A stretch of 64,000 nt of DNA from an uncultured Collinsella sp. (GTDB lineage: Bacteria > Actinomycetota > Coriobacteriia > Coriobacteriales > Coriobacteriaceae). Position numbers and translations under genes: made by a program. Shown here one piece after another: positions 8,677 through 16,648 of the stretch. Location of the stretch: NCBI GenBank assembly GCA_900541205.1, contig UQIV01000006.1:1-64000 (forward strand). Direction: 5' to 3'. Within the stretch, counting starts at the first letter, position 1. The number at the start of each line of letters is the position of its first letter. The notes beneath the pieces are model-generated. The model saw only the letters and a program-made list of their open reading frames with translations. It did no database searches and had not been told where the DNA came from.

Positions 8677-9534
8677 GTGGAAACGAATATTCAAAAGATG
8701 CAGGTGCTGCTGGAGACGGTGCGCGCCGGAAGCTTTACGCGTGCTGCCGAGCGCCTGAGCTATTCGCAGTCGGGCGTGAGCCGTATGGTGGCCGATCTTG
8801 AGGCCGACTGGGGTTTTAAGGTGCTCGACCGCAGTCGCGAGGGCGTGGCTCTTTCTGCCGACGGGCGGCAGATCATGCCGGCTGTCGAGGCGCTCTGCGA
8901 GGAATTCACTCGCTTGCAGCGACGGGTGGATGAGATGTGTGGACTCATGCGCGGCAAAATCTGCATCGGTACGTTTTCGAGTGTGGCGACCCACGTGCTG
9001 CCGCCGGTGATTGCGCGCTTTCGTGCCGATCATCCGGATCTCGATTATGAGTTGCTGATGGGTGATTACTCAGAGATTGAACAATGGGTGGCTGAGGGTC
9101 GTTGTGACCTGGGCTTTATCCCGCGTGAGCCCCGAGAAAACGGCATGGCATCGCGGTCTTTGGTGCGCGACGAGTTGATGGCGGTAGTGCCGGCAGACTC
9201 TTTGCTTGCCACGGCGGAGGTTGTCTCTCTTGCCGATTTGGCCAACGAGCAGTTTATTCTGCTAGAACGCGGCACCGATGACGAGATTACGCCGCTGTTC
9301 CGTCGGGCGGGGCTGACGGTGTGTTCCAAGCTGTCGACCTGGGATGATTATGCGATTATGGCTATGGTCGAGGACGGCCTGGGTGTGAGCATTCTTCCCG
9401 CGCTCATCTTGCGCCGCTGTCAGTTCGATGTTGCCGTGCGTTCGCTCGAGGGACATCCCCATCGGCAGATCAACGCCATATATCGAACGGCCGATGTTTC
9501 GCTTGCTGCCGCCCGTTTCCTCGAATACCTCTAA
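8677..9534 (+). CDS. LysR-family transcriptional regulator
   Basis: A DNA-binding regulator of 285 residues. The N-terminal helix-turn-helix (about residues 5-62) carries the LysR pattern AGSFTRAAERLSYSQSGVSR and a linker helix. The effector-binding domain fills residues 90-285 and contains the usual GRCDLGFIP and EDGLGVSILP segments. The GTG start at 8677 is supported by GGTGGAGG seven bases upstream. Because it is divergent from the EamA exporter gene, it most likely controls that exporter and itself from the 118-bp intergenic region. The ligand is unknown. Confidence 0.87.
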   Translation: METNIQKMQVLLETVRAGSFTRAAERLSYSQSGVSRMVADLEADWGFKVLDRSREGVALSADGRQIMPAVEALCEEFTRLQRRVDEMCGLMRGKICIGTFSSVATHVLPPVIARFRADHPDLDYELLMGDYSEIEQWVAEGRCDLGFIPREPRENGMASRSLVRDELMAVVPADSLLATAEVVSLADLANEQFILLERGTDDEITPLFRRAGLTVCSKLSTWDDYAIMAMVEDGLGVSILPALILRRCQFDVAVRSLEGHPHRQINAIYRTADVSLAAARFLEYL

Positions 9535-9596
9535 ACGCATACACGCTATTGTCCGCTTTGGGCAAATCTCGGAGTCCGGTACATTTTCTTATGAAA

Positions 9597-9675
9597 TTGA
9601 ACTATCGAATGAGGCGCCGCGTTATACTGCTTGCTAAATTGAACCATGGTTCAATTCGTGTTCTATAAATTGAAC
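9597..9675. promoter_or_regulatory. Promoter and TTGAAC operator array of the HTH-aminotransferase gene
   Basis: A perfect 20-bp palindrome, AATTGAACCATGGTTCAATT (9637-9656), lies eight bases after a likely -10 box TATACT (9623-9628), so it covers the transcription start. Further TTGAAC copies occur at 9597-9602 and 9670-9675. The gene downstream encodes an XRE-type DNA-binding domain, so autorepression through these sites is the simplest reading. Confidence 0.65.
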
Positions 9676-9696
9676 TTTGCCAGCAAGGAGGTTCTA

Positions 9697-11217
9697 GTGG
9701 CCCAAGAGACGTTTAGCGATCGCCTGCGACAGACTATGTCCGATCGCGACGTTCGCCAGTCGGACGTGATCCGCGCATCGGAGATGCTCGGCAAAAAACT
9801 CGGCAAGAGTCAGATGAGCCAATATGTGAGCGGCAAGACGATCCCGCGGCGCGATGTGGCTGAGCTGCTCGCCCGTATTTTGGAGGTCGATGTTACCTGG
9901 CTGCTTGCCGGCGACGCCGATCAAGGCGAGGTATCATCACCCCGCAACGATTTCAAGCCCGAACCCCGTCCCTCAGCTCAAATTGCAAGGAGCACCACCA
10001 TGCGTACTTTTTCTAAGTCCACCAAGCTCGATAACGTCCTGTATGACGTGCGCGGTCCCGTCGTCGACGAGGCCGCCCGTATGGAGGACGAGGGCGAGCG
10101 CATCCTCAAGCTCAATATCGGCAACCCGGCGCCCTTCGGTTTCCGCACGCCCGATGAGGTCATCAAGGACATGCGCCAGCAGCTGCCCGACTGCGAAGGC
10201 TATTCCAACTCGCGCGGCCTGTTCTCCGCGCGCAAGGCGATTATGCAGTACTCGCAGATCAAGGGCCTGCCCAATGTTCAGATGGAGCACATCTACACGG
10301 GCAACGGCGTGTCCGAGCTCATTCAGCTTTCGATGAACGCGTTGCTCGACAATGGCGACGAGATTCTGATCCCCAGCCCCGACTATCCGCTCTGGACGGC
10401 GTGCGCAACCCTTGCCGGCGGTCATCCCGTACATTATCTGTGTGATGAGCAGGCGGATTGGTATCCCGACCTGGAGGATATGGAGTCCAAGATCACGAGT
10501 GCGACCAAAGCCCTCGTCATCATCAACCCCAACAACCCCACGGGTTCCGTTTATCCGCGCGAGGTGCTCGAGGGCATCGTCGAGGTTGCACGCAGGCATC
10601 AGCTGATGATCTTTGCCGATGAGATCTACGACCGCCTGTGCATGGACGGCTACGAGCACGTCTCGATTGCCTCGCTCGCTCCCGATCTGCCCTGCGTCAC
10701 CTTTAGTGGCCTTTCCAAGTCGCACATGATCGCGGGCTATCGCATTGGCTGGATGGTGCTTTCGGGCAACCAGCGCTGCATGAGCGACTTTATCATGGGC
10801 ATCAACATGCTCTCCAACATGCGCCTGTGCTCCAACGTGCCGGCTCAGTCGATCGTTCAGACGGCACTTGGTGGTCATCAGTCCGTTAACGACTACATCC
10901 GTCCCGGCGGCCGTGTCTACGAGCAGCGCAACTTTGTGTATGAGGCGCTCAACAAGATTGACGGCATCTCGGTGGTTAAGCCGCGCGCAGCGTTCTACAT
11001 CTTCCCCAAGATGGATGTGAAGAAGTTCAACATCACCGATGACGAGCAGTTCGCCCTTGACCTGCTGCACGAGAAGAAGATCCTGATCACGCGCGGCGGC
11101 GGCTTCAACTGGGCTGAGCCCGACCACTTCCGCATCGTGTACCTGCCGCGCATGGAAGTGCTCAAAGAGTCCCTCGAAGACCTCGCCGACTTCTTTGACC
11201 ATTACCGCCAGGCGTAA
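9697..11217 (+). CDS. XRE helix-turn-helix fused to a class I/II aminotransferase (AlaA-like)
   Basis: A 506-residue fusion. Residues 1-75 form an XRE-type DNA-binding domain (SDRLRQTMSDRDVRQSDVI then SQMSQYVSGKTIPRRD). After a Pro-rich linker, residues 102-506 are a complete fold-type I PLP enzyme resembling alanine or glutamate-pyruvate transaminases. It carries the GNPAPFGF entry, NPNNPTG, ADEIYDRL, and the PLP lysine in SGLSKSH (residue 341). The GTG start follows AAGGAGG. A second translation start is visible: AAGGAG precedes an in-frame ATG at 10000, which would give a free 405-residue aminotransferase of normal family length. The fusion could sense the PLP or amino-donor state and repress its own gene. 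It differs from MocR/PdxR proteins, which use a GntR winged helix. Confidence 0.85.
   Translation: MAQETFSDRLRQTMSDRDVRQSDVIRASEMLGKKLGKSQMSQYVSGKTIPRRDVAELLARILEVDVTWLLAGDADQGEVSSPRNDFKPEPRPSAQIARSTTMRTFSKSTKLDNVLYDVRGPVVDEAARMEDEGERILKLNIGNPAPFGFRTPDEVIKDMRQQLPDCEGYSNSRGLFSARKAIMQYSQIKGLPNVQMEHIYTGNGVSELIQLSMNALLDNGDEILIPSPDYPLWTACATLAGGHPVHYLCDEQADWYPDLEDMESKITSATKALVIINPNNPTGSVYPREVLEGIVEVARRHQLMIFADEIYDRLCMDGYEHVSIASLAPDLPCVTFSGLSKSHMIAGYRIGWMVLSGNQRCMSDFIMGINMLSNMRLCSNVPAQSIVQTALGGHQSVNDYIRPGGRVYEQRNFVYEALNKIDGISVVKPRAAFYIFPKMDVKKFNITDDEQFALDLLHEKKILITRGGGFNWAEPDHFRIVYLPRMEVLKESLEDLADFFDHYRQA
10000..11217 (+). CDS. Internal-start product: stand-alone aminotransferase
   Basis: An alternative product from the same frame as the HTH fusion. 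AAGGAG at 9987-9992 sits seven bases before the ATG at 10000, a spacing as good as that of the upstream start. The sequence from here (MRTFSKSTKL) begins where ordinary AlaA-like aminotransferases begin, and the 405-residue length is normal for them. Whether both forms are made cannot be decided from sequence alone. Confidence 0.5.
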   Translation: MRTFSKSTKLDNVLYDVRGPVVDEAARMEDEGERILKLNIGNPAPFGFRTPDEVIKDMRQQLPDCEGYSNSRGLFSARKAIMQYSQIKGLPNVQMEHIYTGNGVSELIQLSMNALLDNGDEILIPSPDYPLWTACATLAGGHPVHYLCDEQADWYPDLEDMESKITSATKALVIINPNNPTGSVYPREVLEGIVEVARRHQLMIFADEIYDRLCMDGYEHVSIASLAPDLPCVTFSGLSKSHMIAGYRIGWMVLSGNQRCMSDFIMGINMLSNMRLCSNVPAQSIVQTALGGHQSVNDYIRPGGRVYEQRNFVYEALNKIDGISVVKPRAAFYIFPKMDVKKFNITDDEQFALDLLHEKKILITRGGGFNWAEPDHFRIVYLPRMEVLKESLEDLADFFDHYRQA

Positions 11218-11238
11218 CGGCAAAGGTAGCCTGTAATG

Positions 11239-11280
11239 AAACGGTCGGCCCGTAACGGATGCGGGCCGACCGTTTTCTGT
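11239..11280 (+). terminator. Terminator after the HTH-aminotransferase gene
   Basis: A 14-bp stem, AAACGGTCGGCCCG / CGGGCCGACCGTTT, followed by a T-rich end. Confidence 0.88.
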
Positions 11281-11345
11281 CTAAGCCCGTGCTGTTAGCG
11301 CTTGTTTCGTTGAGCGGGCGAGGTTCGCGCGTGAGCGGTAAGTTC

Positions 11346-11411
11346 TATTCCAAAATGGAATACAGTGGGCTTAAGCTGGAATTGATGTCCGGGTACCTGC
11401 TTTTCTAGAAT
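11346..11411 (+). promoter_or_regulatory. Promoter and operator of the ceramidase-fold/PTS operon
   Basis: TTGATG (11382-11387) and TAGAAT (11406-11411), 18 bases apart, make a plausible sigma-70 promoter. Upstream lies the palindrome TATTCCA-AAA-TGGAATA (11346-11362). A further half site, TGGAAT (11377-11382), touches the -35 box. This T-N-A spaced layout, just above the -35, fits activation by a LysR regulator; the obvious candidate is the gene at 16649-17572. Confidence 0.55.
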
Positions 11412-11443
11412 GTTTTCAACAAGATGAAAGGCGGTTCCAACCA

Positions 11444-12478
11444 ATGATTATCGATGCAAATTCCTACTGGTTCGACGAGCGCATCTTTCATGACGAGACG
11501 CTCTGTGAACAGTTTTTGGCCGAGGTACCCCGCGCCTACGACACCGAAGGCTATCTGACCATGAATTCCGCCGGCAAACGACAGATCGTGATCGAGATGC
11601 CCGCCGGTTCTCCGGGTCTTAACTACATTGAGGGCGACTACACCCTCGAGAAGCGCTTGGCCGATATGGATGAGGCGGGGGTCGACAAGGCGATCCTCAA
11701 GCTCCCCGGCTGTCACGAGTGGATGTCGCTCGAGATGTGCCGGCGTTTCAACGACGGTATGGCTGCTGACGCGAAGGCGTCAAGTGGCCGTCTGATTCCG
11801 CTTGTCGCCGTGCCGCCCTTTGGCACCAAAGCGAATTTGGAGGAGCTCGACCGCAGGCTCGACGATGGTTTTGCGGGTGTGCAGCTCTGCGCTCACTACG
11901 GCAAGCGCTATCTCGACGACCAGGTCTTCTCGAGCTTTTTCGAGCACCTGAACGAACGCCATGTCACCGTTTACGTGCACCATGTTCCCGTGCCGGTCGA
12001 GAACGAGTCGCTTCTCGCGTACGACAACCTTCGCCGCTCTTATGGCCGCTGCGTCGACCAAACTACGGCGATCGGCCGAGAGATCTTTGGTGATTTCTTT
12101 GAGCGCTACCCCAATATCAAGATGGTCCACTCCATGCTCGGCGGCGCATACTTTGCGTTCAAGGAGATGCTGCTGCCTCATGGTCCCAAGCGCCCTGATG
12201 CCTCTGGCCGTTTTCAGGTCGATACCGAGACCGTTTCCAGGCGCCTCGAGAACAACATCTATTTCGACATGTCCCATGCTCAGCCTTGGGGCAAGACACT
12301 CCTCGCCTGCGCGGTTGACGTGCTGGGTGCAGACCATATTGTTTTTGGCACGAGCTATCCCGTTAAACGCGAGTGGCTCACCGAGGGCGTCGCCTGCGTT
12401 CGCGCTGCAAATCTGAGCGATACAGACAGCGACCTTGTGCTTGGCGGTACGGCGCAGCAACTGTACGGTGTCGAGTGA
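11444..12478 (+). CDS. Amidohydrolase-2 family protein with altered metal site
   Basis: A 344-residue protein with the TIM-barrel layout of the ACMSD-like amidohydrolase-2 family: an N-terminal strand ending MIIDAN, a central VHH, NIKMVHSMLGG in the later half and FGTSYP near the end. Active family members carry IDxHxH, a conserved His before GG, and FGSDYP. Here HxH is NxY (Asn6, Tyr8) and the aspartate of FGSDYP is a serine; only the inner histidines remain. It is either a pseudoenzyme or uses a different chemistry. AAAGGCGG precedes the ATG. It is the first gene of an operon with two ceramidase-fold proteins and a PTS permease, so it probably handles a compound imported by that PTS or a product of it. 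Confidence 0.7.
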   Translation: MIIDANSYWFDERIFHDETLCEQFLAEVPRAYDTEGYLTMNSAGKRQIVIEMPAGSPGLNYIEGDYTLEKRLADMDEAGVDKAILKLPGCHEWMSLEMCRRFNDGMAADAKASSGRLIPLVAVPPFGTKANLEELDRRLDDGFAGVQLCAHYGKRYLDDQVFSSFFEHLNERHVTVYVHHVPVPVENESLLAYDNLRRSYGRCVDQTTAIGREIFGDFFERYPNIKMVHSMLGGAYFAFKEMLLPHGPKRPDASGRFQVDTETVSRRLENNIYFDMSHAQPWGKTLLACAVDVLGADHIVFGTSYPVKREWLTEGVACVRAANLSDTDSDLVLGGTAQQLYGVE

Positions 12479-12504
12479 GCGGCAATCAGAGGGGAGTATC
12501 TGCC

Positions 12505-13752
12505 ATGGACGAAGGAGAGATGAGGGCTGGGGCCGCTCGTGTGGCCATCGATCTTGGGGACGTGTTGCCGTTCGACGGTTTCGACGAACTCCGTCATGAG
12601 GTCTTCGCCCGTGCCCTTATCATCGAGGGGACGGGGCGACGCGCCTGCGTCCTTTCGCTTGAGGTCACCTCGATCGCTCCGGCTCTACTCGCCGATCTGC
12701 GTGAGGTTGTTGAGGATGCCGCCAATTGCAGCGGTGCTTATTCTTGGGTGGTTCCTACCCACACGTTTTCCATGCCTCACGTCCGCACTCCCGGGCATCT
12801 TGCCGACGATGCTACCCGCAATCGCAACGAGCGCTATCGCGCAGCGCTCGTCGCTGCCGCCCGCACGGCTGCCGAGCGCGCTGTTGCGGGCATTCGCTCT
12901 GCCACGCTCGCCACCGTGGAGGGCGAATGCCCCGTGAACGTTAATCGCGACATTGAGACGCCTGCCGGCTGGTGGTTGGGCTCGAATCCCAGGGGGTTTG
13001 CCGACCACACGATGCCCGTACTCGCCATAAGGGGTGCCGGGGGCGAGTATGTTGCCGTGCTCGCGACGGCGGACGTTCAGTCCTCCGTGCTCGACGGGTC
13101 GCGCGACTCCGAGGGGAGGCGCATGGCGAGCGGAGACCTCTTTGGTTTTGCCGCCATGTCACTCGAGCGCGAGCTGGGCGGCGTTGCCCTGTTGCTGCCA
13201 GGCGCCGCGGGCGACCAAGGTCCGGCGGAGCGCGCCATGAACGTCATGTTCGATGCGGCCGGCGTTAAGCAGACGGTCGATGCCCATGAGGACGGATACC
13301 GCATGCTGCACCAGCAGGGGCAGGCCTTGGGCGATGCTTTGATCGAGGCCGCTCGCATGGCGCGTGAGGATGACGCTACCGGCATCGATGCCCGCACGGT
13401 CGACGTTCTCCTGCCCGCTCAGACACGCGCCGATTTTCACTCTTTGGCTCCGCACCGAACGTATGAGTTTCATGCCGCTGGCGAGCAGCGCACGAGGGTC
13501 TATCTGCTCCGGCTGGGAAACGTCGAGCTTGTCGGCGTACAACCCGAGGTCTCGAGTGCATTCGGCGCCACTGTGCGCGCCGCCCGGTCCGGCTCTGTGT
13601 TCTTTGCCACGCTCGTCAACGGCGGACAGAAGTACCTACCGGCTCCCGACGCATACGAAAAAATCACCTATGAGGCTATGAACTCCGGTTTTGCCGCCGG
13701 ATCCCATGAGCGCCTCGTCGAAATCATCATTGCCGCCTTGAATGCGGCGTGA
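12505..13752 (+). CDS. Neutral/alkaline ceramidase N-terminal domain-like protein, divergent copy
   Basis: A 415-residue cytosolic protein, with no signal peptide, related to the neighbouring 372-residue protein and to the N-terminal catalytic domain of neutral ceramidases. Matching blocks are VVPTHTFSMPH (family: TATHTHSGP), LPGAAGDQGP (family: GDxSPN region), VQPEVSSAFG (glutamate ligand region) and the NGGQKYLPAPDAYE block (tyrosine region). The second His of THTH is a Phe and no equivalent of the NxAVH histidine is evident, so zinc binding looks weaker than in its partner. The start at 12505 follows GGGGAG. It may form a heteromer with its partner. The name refers to the fold; a ceramide substrate is unlikely inside the cytoplasm. 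Confidence 0.65.
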   Translation: MDEGEMRAGAARVAIDLGDVLPFDGFDELRHEVFARALIIEGTGRRACVLSLEVTSIAPALLADLREVVEDAANCSGAYSWVVPTHTFSMPHVRTPGHLADDATRNRNERYRAALVAAARTAAERAVAGIRSATLATVEGECPVNVNRDIETPAGWWLGSNPRGFADHTMPVLAIRGAGGEYVAVLATADVQSSVLDGSRDSEGRRMASGDLFGFAAMSLERELGGVALLLPGAAGDQGPAERAMNVMFDAAGVKQTVDAHEDGYRMLHQQGQALGDALIEAARMAREDDATGIDARTVDVLLPAQTRADFHSLAPHRTYEFHAAGEQRTRVYLLRLGNVELVGVQPEVSSAFGATVRAARSGSVFFATLVNGGQKYLPAPDAYEKITYEAMNSGFAAGSHERLVEIIIAALNAA

Positions 13753-13770
13753 CACAGAAGGAGAACGTGC

Positions 13771-14889
13771 ATGAACATTGGACACGCGCGCCGCAAAATT
13801 ACCCCACAGGGCGACATCTACCTGATTGGCTACCGCAATCTTCCCAACCGTCTTGAACCTGCGACGGGCGTCCATGATGACGTCTTCGCCAACGCCATCC
13901 TCTTCCAGCAAGGCGAACGTGAAGTGTTTCTCTTTAATGCCGATGTCCTCGAGTTCGAGGAAAGCATGGCCGAGGAAGTCAAGACAATGCTCGCCGAGCG
14001 CTACGGCATTGACCGTGATTGCGTTCTGCTCTCGGCGACGCACGACCATACTTCAATCGTCGCTTACCACCGCAGCTGGTGGACGGGAAAATTCGACGAG
14101 AACTACTACCGCTGGTTCCTCGATACCATTTGCCAATGCTTTGAGGAGTGCCGCGCCAACGCACAGCCCGCGATTTGTCGCTTGGGCAAGCAGGTCATCA
14201 CCGGTTTCTACGACAACCGCATCATCCCAGGTGAACTCGCCGACAATGAGGTCATTGTCGTATCGTTCTTCGATACCGAAGGCAAGCCATTTGCGGGCTT
14301 TGTGAACTGGGCGGTGCATTCCGCTTGCGTCGGACCCGACTGCACGGAGCTCACGAGCGAACTCGCCGGTCTTACCGGCAAAAAGCTCGCTCAGAGTCTT
14401 GGTTACTATCCGGCCATGGTCGTCGGTGCTGCTGGCGACTGTAGCGACCGCAATTTTCGCCAGGGACGCGGCATTCCCGAGGTCGAGCGCGTTTCGACCG
14501 GTCTTGCCGAGGCGATTTCCCAGATCAAGCTCGATCGCGAGGTCGTTCTCGACCGCATCGAGCCTCAGACGTTCTATCACACCGTTGCCCATGACGACTT
14601 TTCGCTCACGCTTAAGTGTGCCGTCATCAGTTTGGGCGGCCTGCATCTCTTTGTGTTCCCGAGTGAGCTCGGCAGCGACCTGGGTATTCGCATGAAGCGC
14701 GAATGCCCGGTCGAGGGAATAGTTTGCGGTTACACCAACGGCTATTTCGAGTATTTCCTTCCGGCACGCGAGTACGGCCTCTCCTTTGAGACCGAGCGTA
14801 CTCAGATTCCCCAGGGCGAACCGGAACGTCTGTGTGACAAGTTCTGCCAGACGACGAGACTTCTCGGCGCAGCAGATTCGCGTCTGTAG
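13771..14889 (+). CDS. Neutral/alkaline ceramidase N-terminal domain-like hydrolase
   Basis: A 372-residue cytosolic protein with a well-preserved ceramidase-type amidase site. It has GHARRKITP at the N-terminus, LLSATHDHTS (zinc histidines), FVNWAVHSACVGP (third histidine), GAAGDCSDRN (the region of the catalytic residue in ceramidases), FPSELGSDLG (glutamate ligand) and GYTNGYFEYFLPAREY (tyrosine ligand region). It lacks the C-terminal domain and signal peptide of secreted ceramidases. AGAAGGAG lies before the ATG, 18 bases after the previous stop. The family splits amide bonds. With a PTS permease as the next gene, hydrolysis of an N-acylated or amide-linked sugar-like compound is a reasonable hypothesis but not shown. 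Confidence 0.72.
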   Translation: MNIGHARRKITPQGDIYLIGYRNLPNRLEPATGVHDDVFANAILFQQGEREVFLFNADVLEFEESMAEEVKTMLAERYGIDRDCVLLSATHDHTSIVAYHRSWWTGKFDENYYRWFLDTICQCFEECRANAQPAICRLGKQVITGFYDNRIIPGELADNEVIVVSFFDTEGKPFAGFVNWAVHSACVGPDCTELTSELAGLTGKKLAQSLGYYPAMVVGAAGDCSDRNFRQGRGIPEVERVSTGLAEAISQIKLDREVVLDRIEPQTFYHTVAHDDFSLTLKCAVISLGGLHLFVFPSELGSDLGIRMKRECPVEGIVCGYTNGYFEYFLPAREYGLSFETERTQIPQGEPERLCDKFCQTTRLLGAADSRL

Positions 14890-15082
14890 ACCTGATTGCG
14901 TGACATGGGCCAATGAGGCTCCCTGCCATGTGATCGGCATCTTCCATCTTCTCTGCCGTTTCCTATCCCGGGCGTACGTGCGTCCGCGGATTACAAAGGG
15001 GGAAGCGGGTTCCTTGCCCTCCCACGTCGACTACGGAGGCCTGAAATCGATGCTATACCCCGCTCAGAAAAAGGAGAATTCC

Positions 15083-16525
15083 ATGAAATACCAGAAGCTT
15101 TGCGATGAAATCATCACAAAGGTCGGTGGTCGAGACAATGTGTTAGACGTGAGCCACTGCATTACGCGTCTCCGCTTCCACCTCAAGGATGAATCACTTG
15201 CCCAGACCAATGAACTTAAGGCGACGAAGGGCGTCGTTGACGTCATCCAGGCTGGCGGACAGTATCAGGTCGTGATTGGTGCCACTGTCGAGGCTGTCTA
15301 CAACGACCTTGTTCAGATTGGCGGGTTCGACACCAAGCCCGCGCTCGATATCGATGAGGGCGACAATGTCAAGAAGGGCGATCCGTTCTCGCGCCTGCTC
15401 GCCATCATTTCCGAGATTCTGCAGCCGGTTCTTGGCGTGCTTATGGCCGGTGGCTTTATCAAGTCGATGCTCGCGCTCTGCACGGTTGCCGGTTGGCTTG
15501 CCAAGGACAGCAATACCTATGTGACGCTCTCGGCAATCGGAGATTCGGTCTTCTATTACTTTCCGCTAATCATTGGCTGGACGTCGGCCAAGAAGTTCGG
15601 ACTTAAGCCCGTTATGGGAATGGCGCTCGGTGGTATCCTCGTCTACCCGACGCTCGTTGGCCTTATGGGCGGAGATCCGCTCTACACGCTCGGCGCCGGC
15701 ACGGTCTTCGAGTCCAATGTCTACGGTGATATTTTTGGCATCCCGCTGATCATGCAGAATTACTCATCGACGATTCTGCCTGCGATCTTTATCGTCTGGA
15801 TTGCCTCCAAGGTACACAAGGCCCTTTCTAACGCGCTGCCCGCGCTTGTGAGCTCGTTCTTCTCCAACATCCTGACGCTCCTCATTTGCGGCATCCTTGG
15901 CCTGCTTGTGGTCGGTCCGGTCATGACGGTCCTCTCCAACATCGTTGCCCAGATCATTCTGATGCTCATCAACTTCCAACCCGCCATCGCCGGCTTCGTC
16001 ATCGGCACGTTCTGGAGCCTGCTCGTCATGTTCGGCCTGCACTGGGGTATCATCCCGCTGTGGTTCCTCGATGTCGCAACCTACGGCTATGACCTCATTA
16101 ACCCGCTCGTGTATGCAGGCGGTTGTGCCATCGCCGGCGCTGTGCTTGGCATGATCATCCGAACCAAGGACTCCGAGGAAAATGCTGCCGTCAACATTCC
16201 CGCCCTTGTCTCTTCGATTTTCGGTGTCAACGAGCCTGCGCTTTACGCCATCTTGCTGCCGCGTAAGCGCCTTATGTGGGCAACCTTTATTTCCGCTGGT
16301 GTAGGCGGCGCCATTGCCGGCCTCATGGGTGCCAAGCTCTATGCCTTCGGCGCCTCCGGCCCGCTCGGTTTCCCGAGCTTTATTAACCCTGCCGGCATCG
16401 ACACGGGCTTTATCGGCCTTGTCATCTCCGGTGTGGTCGCTTTCGTTCTGGCTCTTGTCGCCGCTATGGTGATCGGTACCAAGAAGGACGAGGGCGGTAA
16501 GGCACTCAACATCTCGGTGGACTAG
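15083..16525 (+). CDS. PTS transporter, glucose/beta-glucoside-type EIIBC
   Basis: Imports and phosphorylates a sugar-like substrate across the membrane. Residues 1-85 are an EIIB domain with the phosphorylated Cys26 in DVSHCITRLRF. Residues 105-475 are an EIIC membrane domain with GGFIKSMLAL, GMALGGILVYPTL, LHWGIIPLW and FGVNEPALY, the last a substrate-site signature. The 480-residue protein stops where BglP-type proteins would continue into EIIA, so a separate EIIA must come from elsewhere; none is in this window. AAGGAG precedes the ATG; an in-frame ATG 33 bases upstream is less likely. It ends the operon that begins at 11444, with a strong terminator behind it. The substrate is unknown. 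Confidence 0.87.
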   Translation: MKYQKLCDEIITKVGGRDNVLDVSHCITRLRFHLKDESLAQTNELKATKGVVDVIQAGGQYQVVIGATVEAVYNDLVQIGGFDTKPALDIDEGDNVKKGDPFSRLLAIISEILQPVLGVLMAGGFIKSMLALCTVAGWLAKDSNTYVTLSAIGDSVFYYFPLIIGWTSAKKFGLKPVMGMALGGILVYPTLVGLMGGDPLYTLGAGTVFESNVYGDIFGIPLIMQNYSSTILPAIFIVWIASKVHKALSNALPALVSSFFSNILTLLICGILGLLVVGPVMTVLSNIVAQIILMLINFQPAIAGFVIGTFWSLLVMFGLHWGIIPLWFLDVATYGYDLINPLVYAGGCAIAGAVLGMIIRTKDSEENAAVNIPALVSSIFGVNEPALYAILLPRKRLMWATFISAGVGGAIAGLMGAKLYAFGASGPLGFPSFINPAGIDTGFIGLVISGVVAFVLALVAAMVIGTKKDEGGKALNISVD

Positions 16526-16545
16526 TCTTTCTGCGCACTTTAACT

Positions 16546-16590
16546 AAATATGCCTCGGACGGCGACGTGCCGCCCGAGGCATATTTGTAT
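16546..16590. terminator. Shared terminator of PTS operon and LysR gene
   Basis: The 13-bp stem AAATATGCCTCGG / CCGAGGCATATTT encloses a smaller ACGGC/GCCG helix. It is A-rich on the left and T-rich on the right, so it can end transcription from both sides. Confidence 0.85.
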
Positions 16591-16648
16591 TATGTGCCGT
16601 TGTCAGCGTGTTTGCGGACACAGGTCTGCGGTTGTGGAGTAGCGGGGA

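Noticed and set aside
12505..14889. True ceramidases acting on host sphingolipids
   Set aside because: Both proteins lack signal peptides and the C-terminal domain of secreted ceramidases; only the fold is supported.
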